Shown here piece after piece: positions 15,627 through 18,707 of a DNA stretch of 18,707 bases (the stretch's first letter is position 1; each line of letters opens with the position of its first letter). The notes under the pieces were generated by a model. The model did not search any database, was not told the DNA's origin, and was given only the letters and a program-made list of their open reading frames with translations. Source of the stretch: SAT2750 sp964476375 (GTDB taxonomy: Bacteria; Planctomycetota; Planctomycetia; Pirellulales; Pirellulaceae); NCBI GenBank assembly GCA_964476375.1, contig CAYYZW010000273.1, positions 1 through 18,707 on the forward strand. Reading direction: 5' to 3'. The position numbers were made by a program, and so were the translations under genes.

Positions 15627-16670
15627 ATGATCGACTTGACGCAATCCGTCACGGCATCGCCATTGGTGCATACCGTCGCTCGCGATCCAGGCATATCGTG
15701 GGCGAGCCGGTCGATTGCGATTGACGCCCCGCCTGACAGCGATCTCGATCCTTCACCCGACGCTCAATGGTCAGCCGAAGCGGTGCGAAGCGGGTTGTGC
15801 GGAGCGGTGAGCCCTCGCGTTGTCGCTCTGCCGGACGGCGGCTACCGCATGTATTACACGCAGATCCTGCCGCGTGCCGGATTTCCCAATGGCGCGAATG
15901 ACTACGACAACGCCACATCCCGAATCCTCAGTGCCACTTCGGCCGATGGCGAAAGATGGAATCCAGAATCCGGCGTACGCCTCTCACCGCAACAAGGCGG
16001 CGCGGGCGACTTTCGCGTTGTCTCATCCGAGATCGTTCCGTTGGCGGACGGTGGACGGCTTCGCATGTACTACGAGTGCTGCGACGGCACGCAATCGCAA
16101 CAGAACTCGATCCGCAGTGCCATTTCCGACGACGGCCTGCTGTGGACTGTCGAGACGGGAATTCGCTTCGAGGTGAGCCAGTGCAACATTTCGTCGCCGC
16201 GCATCCTGTTCCTCGATGACGGACGATGGCGACTGTATTGCAGCGAGCGAGGCAAAGGGATCATCAGCGCCGTGTCCGACGACGATGGTCTCACATTCAA
16301 GGTGGAGCCAGAAATTCGCGTCGCCGCGGACGGGCCGTTCGATCGATACACAGCATTTGCGCCCGAGATCCTGCGTCTGCAAGATGGCGGCTACCGAATG
16401 TATTACGCGGGATATGGCGAACCGACGCGAGCTGACATTCTGACAGCAGTATCCGATGATGGCCTCGATTGGCAGAAGGCGGCCCAACCGGTCCTCACAC
16501 CAGGCTCGGCACCCTGGGATGCGGTGAAGCGGTCAGAGATGTGCGTGATTTGGAACCCACAAGTCCGAGATTCCGCCGAGTGTTTTCGCATGTTTTACGA
16601 AGCATGCGACGGCACGGCTGAAGATCAACGCGGCGTATGGCGCATCGCCAGCGCGAATTGCATCTCATGA
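15627..16670 (+). CDS. Five-bladed beta-propeller protein (exo-glycosidase/sialidase-like)
   Basis: This 347-residue protein is built from five similar units: SPRVVALPDGGYRMYYTQ, SSEIVPLADGGRLRMYYEC, SPRILFLDDGRWRLYCSE, APEILRLQDGGYRMYYAG and NPQVRDSAECFRMFYEA. Each is followed by a turn such as AISDDGLLW or AVSDDGLDW, an Asp-box-like (SxDxGxxW) motif. This layout is that of five-bladed propellers related to GH43/GH130-type glycosidases and sialidase-like proteins. No signal peptide is seen with the ATG at 15627, which has GGA about eight bases upstream; the in-frame extension before it has no family similarity. Catalytic acids cannot be assigned, so enzymatic function is open. The stop overlaps the start of the next propeller gene by ATGA, suggesting co-translation. 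Confidence 0.72.
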   Translation: MIDLTQSVTASPLVHTVARDPGISWASRSIAIDAPPDSDLDPSPDAQWSAEAVRSGLCGAVSPRVVALPDGGYRMYYTQILPRAGFPNGANDYDNATSRILSATSADGERWNPESGVRLSPQQGGAGDFRVVSSEIVPLADGGRLRMYYECCDGTQSQQNSIRSAISDDGLLWTVETGIRFEVSQCNISSPRILFLDDGRWRLYCSERGKGIISAVSDDDGLTFKVEPEIRVAADGPFDRYTAFAPEILRLQDGGYRMYYAGYGEPTRADILTAVSDDGLDWQKAAQPVLTPGSAPWDAVKRSEMCVIWNPQVRDSAECFRMFYEACDGTAEDQRGVWRIASANCIS

Positions 16671-17692
16671 TCATGAAAAGACGAACATTGCAATATCCAG
16701 CATCTCACTATCGCATGAACGCAACCGGAATGTTCTTCGCCGTTGTGAATTTGGTTTGGCTGGTTGGTGCAGCCCCGGCAGTTGCCGACGACGAGGGTTT
16801 GCCGAGTGGCATTCAGGTCACGGTTTATGCGCCGAAGAGCGCTTCGTTCCCAGGATGCACGCACATCGCCTTTAGCGGCAAGACGGAAATTGTGACCACG
16901 GGCGATCGACTGTTCTATCGGACCGATTCACGGTCACCGTTTCGTGAGTCGGCCATCGAAGGATTGAAAGACGCACATTCGGTCGCTTTCAACCCGCACG
17001 ATCGGCTCTTCTATGCGACGGACACGGGGAACCATCGGCTGATCACTTTTCGTGACCCAGCGAGTCCCCAGGTGCAGAAACGTCTGACCTCGCTGGCGGA
17101 GTTTAAGCTCCAGCGTCCGCACGACATCGTGTTCGATCAAGCCACCGGCTGGCTGTACTCGCTCAACCCAGACAGGAGTCAGGTGTTTCGGTTCAAGACT
17201 GCGGGCAAGACAGCAGGCGCGCTGGATCTGTCCCAGCACCTGGGCTATTCACGCGCGCTGACGATCGTGGACGGCAGGCTCTACGTCGTTGGCTCGAGTG
17301 CTGGTGCTGTGGTGGAAGTCGTCGACTTCGGCAAACAGCAGTACAAAATCCACAACAGCTTCGAGAAGAAGAAAGATGCGACGGCTGGCAGTTGGAAGTC
17401 GACCGGCCTGGTGCTAAACGACGTGGACTTCTTTCATGGCCACTGGTACGCCACATCTTATTTCTGCCCCACCTACGCGGGGAAAAATGACTACGACGAG
17501 AACAAGTTCATTCGCTTCAAAACCTGGCAGGACTTGAAAGAAGGAACATGGGATGATCTCAGTCATTTTCTTCCCAGCAAGGTGGTACCTTACTACTTGA
17601 CGCCTCGTGGAGAAGCACTTTTCATCGCCGTTTTCAATCACGAAGATCCGGGGACGTTTGATAAGGTGTACCGGCTGACGATAGCCAAGTAG
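16667..17692 (+). CDS. Secreted NHL/SMP-30-like beta-propeller protein
   Basis: The protein has an export signal MNATGMFFAVVNLVWLVGAA ending PAVA before DDEGLPSG, then repeated short units. Examples are AHSVAFNPHDRLFYATDTGNH, PHDIVFDQATGWLYSLNPDR, and SRALTIVDGRLYVVGSSAGA followed by VVEVVDF. These resemble NHL or SMP-30 propeller blades, in which each blade has an xxGxLYVxDxxNxRI-like strand. The middle contains a less regular insert with SYFCPTYAGKNDYDENKF. The start is ambiguous: ATG 16667 overlaps the upstream stop as ATGA and gives 341 residues, while ATG 16715 would put the signal peptide at the very N-terminus and give 325. Neither has a clear ribosome site, which favours coupling. The ligand or substrate is unknown. 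Confidence 0.7.
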   Translation: MIMKRRTLQYPASHYRMNATGMFFAVVNLVWLVGAAPAVADDEGLPSGIQVTVYAPKSASFPGCTHIAFSGKTEIVTTGDRLFYRTDSRSPFRESAIEGLKDAHSVAFNPHDRLFYATDTGNHRLITFRDPASPQVQKRLTSLAEFKLQRPHDIVFDQATGWLYSLNPDRSQVFRFKTAGKTAGALDLSQHLGYSRALTIVDGRLYVVGSSAGAVVEVVDFGKQQYKIHNSFEKKKDATAGSWKSTGLVLNDVDFFHGHWYATSYFCPTYAGKNDYDENKFIRFKTWQDLKEGTWDDLSHFLPSKVVPYYLTPRGEALFIAVFNHEDPGTFDKVYRLTIAK

Positions 17693-17743
17693 GCCAAGCG
17701 TCCGCGCAAACAGAGAAAATCTCAGACCAGAGACCACCATCCT

Positions 17744-17935
17744 ATGCCTGTTTTCAATTGCAGATTTCTTTCGTTGATTCTGAGGACACTCCTTGTAAGC
17801 CACGGATTTCCAAGTGCGTCAGCTCAAGACGAGTCAGAGCCGGTCAGACAAACCAAGCGAATTCGGCGAGTGCTCTACAACTTCGACGGCGACTCCTGCA
17901 TGACGAGGAAGGCGGGCAGCAAGAGGCCAAGGTAA
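17744..17935 (+). pseudogene. Truncated start of a secreted protein (signal peptide plus short N-terminus)
   Basis: A 63-codon frame begins with a plausible signal peptide (CRFLSLILRTLLVSHGFPSASA before QDES) and continues RRVLYNFDGDSCMTRKAG, then stops at TAA (17933-17935) in an A-rich stretch. Segments like YNFDGDSC near the mature N-terminus recall much larger secreted planctomycete proteins, from memory, so this looks like the surviving 5' end of a longer gene. No continuation of a large protein is visible in any frame up to 18081. It could instead be a genuine small secreted peptide. The stretch 17693-18081 otherwise shows nothing I can support. Confidence 0.4.
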
Positions 17936-18081
17936 AAAAAGCTCAGAAGACGCATCCGGCCTCTCAGCTGTGGCGAAACCAGAGCGGTACATCATGATCT
18001 GTTGCCAAATACCTTGCATCCGCTACCCTGCAGACAAAGATGGGGTTATGTGAAAGAGACGCGAGTCGCTGGGGAGAAACC

Positions 18082-18707
18082 ATGAAGAAGCCCACATTTA
18101 TCTTAAGCCGGCTCTGCTTTGCCTTGAGCATGGGATGCCTGACGGCAGGAGTTCCGGCAGGGGAGAACCTGGTCAAGAACCCAAGTTTTGAAATCGATGC
18201 GGATGGCGATGGCGTGCCGGATGGATGGACGCATGGAGCAGGGCATCATGGCCGTTGGCAGGAAAAGGTGAAGAAGCAGCTGGGCAAGGCAGCGATGGTT
18301 GACCAGCAGGCGGCAAGCGGCAAACGCAGCATTCGCATCTCGGTGCCGAAGGATAATAAGGACAAATACTGGGATCAAGGCTGGGAGGGGATGTCATACC
18401 GGCAGAAGGTGGCGACGAAGCCGCTGACGACGTACACGATGTCGATGAAGGTCTTGAACAAGGATGCCGAGGGGTTGGGTGATTACGGGTTCCTTTATGC
18501 CATGGCAGGCGAATTTCGCTCAGGCGAGGCGTTTACCGAGATTCGCTTCGAACATAAGCCCAGTGGCGAGTGGATCGAATAGAAGGCGGTCTTCCAAACC
18601 GGTCGATACGCGAGCTACACGGTGTTGTCCGTTGAGACGCGCTGGAATATCGGCACGATTTACATCGACGACGTGCGCCTGGAGGAGGGGGGCACGCTGG
18701 AGTTGAG
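18082..18707 (+). pseudogene. Secreted carbohydrate-binding-module-like protein interrupted by an in-frame TAG (3' partial)
   Basis: ATG 18082 has GGGGAG about six bases upstream. Residues 1-32 form a signal peptide (MKKPTFILSRLCFALSMGCL to VPAG). The mature part opens NLVKNPSFEIDADGDGVPDG followed by W, the hallmark of galactose-binding-like domains of the CBM4/9/22 type, which bind polysaccharides outside the cell. The frame hits TAG at 18580-18582 in GEWIE-TAG-KAVFQTGRY, then stays open for 41 codons to the window edge. It keeps clear domain similarity there: NIGTIYIDDVRLEEGGTLEL is the usual closing strand of these domains. The stop therefore interrupts a domain. This suggests a recent nonsense mutation, or a base error in the assembly. 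Confidence 0.7.

Overview
The window looks like a chromosomal stretch from a Planctomycetota bacterium, probably environmental. This is inferred from gene content: Gfo/Idh/MocA oxidoreductases (one with a Tat signal), a membrane-anchored squalene-cyclase-type repeat protein with a Pro/Glu-rich N-terminus, a secreted CehA/McbA-type protein, planctomycete-style IspG, and planctomycete-like integrase and DUF932 relics. Taxonomy could not be checked by search.

Positions 1-12200 form a compact GC-rich backbone. From the left they hold the tail of a Gfo/Idh/MocA oxidoreductase, an LpxL/HtrB-type acyltransferase, a Rieske ferredoxin overlapping a putative tandem GNAT protein, and then a tight minus-strand operon: ispG, an enolase-superfamily protein and a short MetE-like zinc methyltransferase. 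Divergent from that operon are trmL and a malate/L-lactate dehydrogenase-family gene. A large secreted metal-hydrolase-like protein then converges, two bases apart, on the squalene-repeat membrane protein. An initiator tRNA (12204-12277) with its own likely promoter and a strong intrinsic terminator closes this part.

Positions 12360-18707 look different: lower GC in sampled lines, other codon use, many relics. They hold a Tat-exported Gfo/Idh/MocA oxidoreductase, a tyrosine-integrase relic with two mutated catalytic positions and a frameshift, a DUF932 phage/plasmid relic, two coupled beta-propeller genes, a truncated secreted-protein start, and a carbohydrate-binding-type gene interrupted by TAG. 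This fits an old island or repeatedly invaded locus next to the initiator tRNA.

The main finding lies there. At 14427-15086 on the minus strand is a thioredoxin-fold peroxiredoxin-like gene whose only interruption is an in-frame TGA exactly where the catalytic cysteine belongs (W-TGA-P-Y-C). Twenty bases after the TGA is a perfect 6-bp hairpin, extendable by a U-G pair to a GGUCC loop, matching a bacterial SECIS element in position and loop. I propose a selenocysteine-containing peroxiredoxin-like protein. The alternative is a nonsense mutation in a decaying gene.
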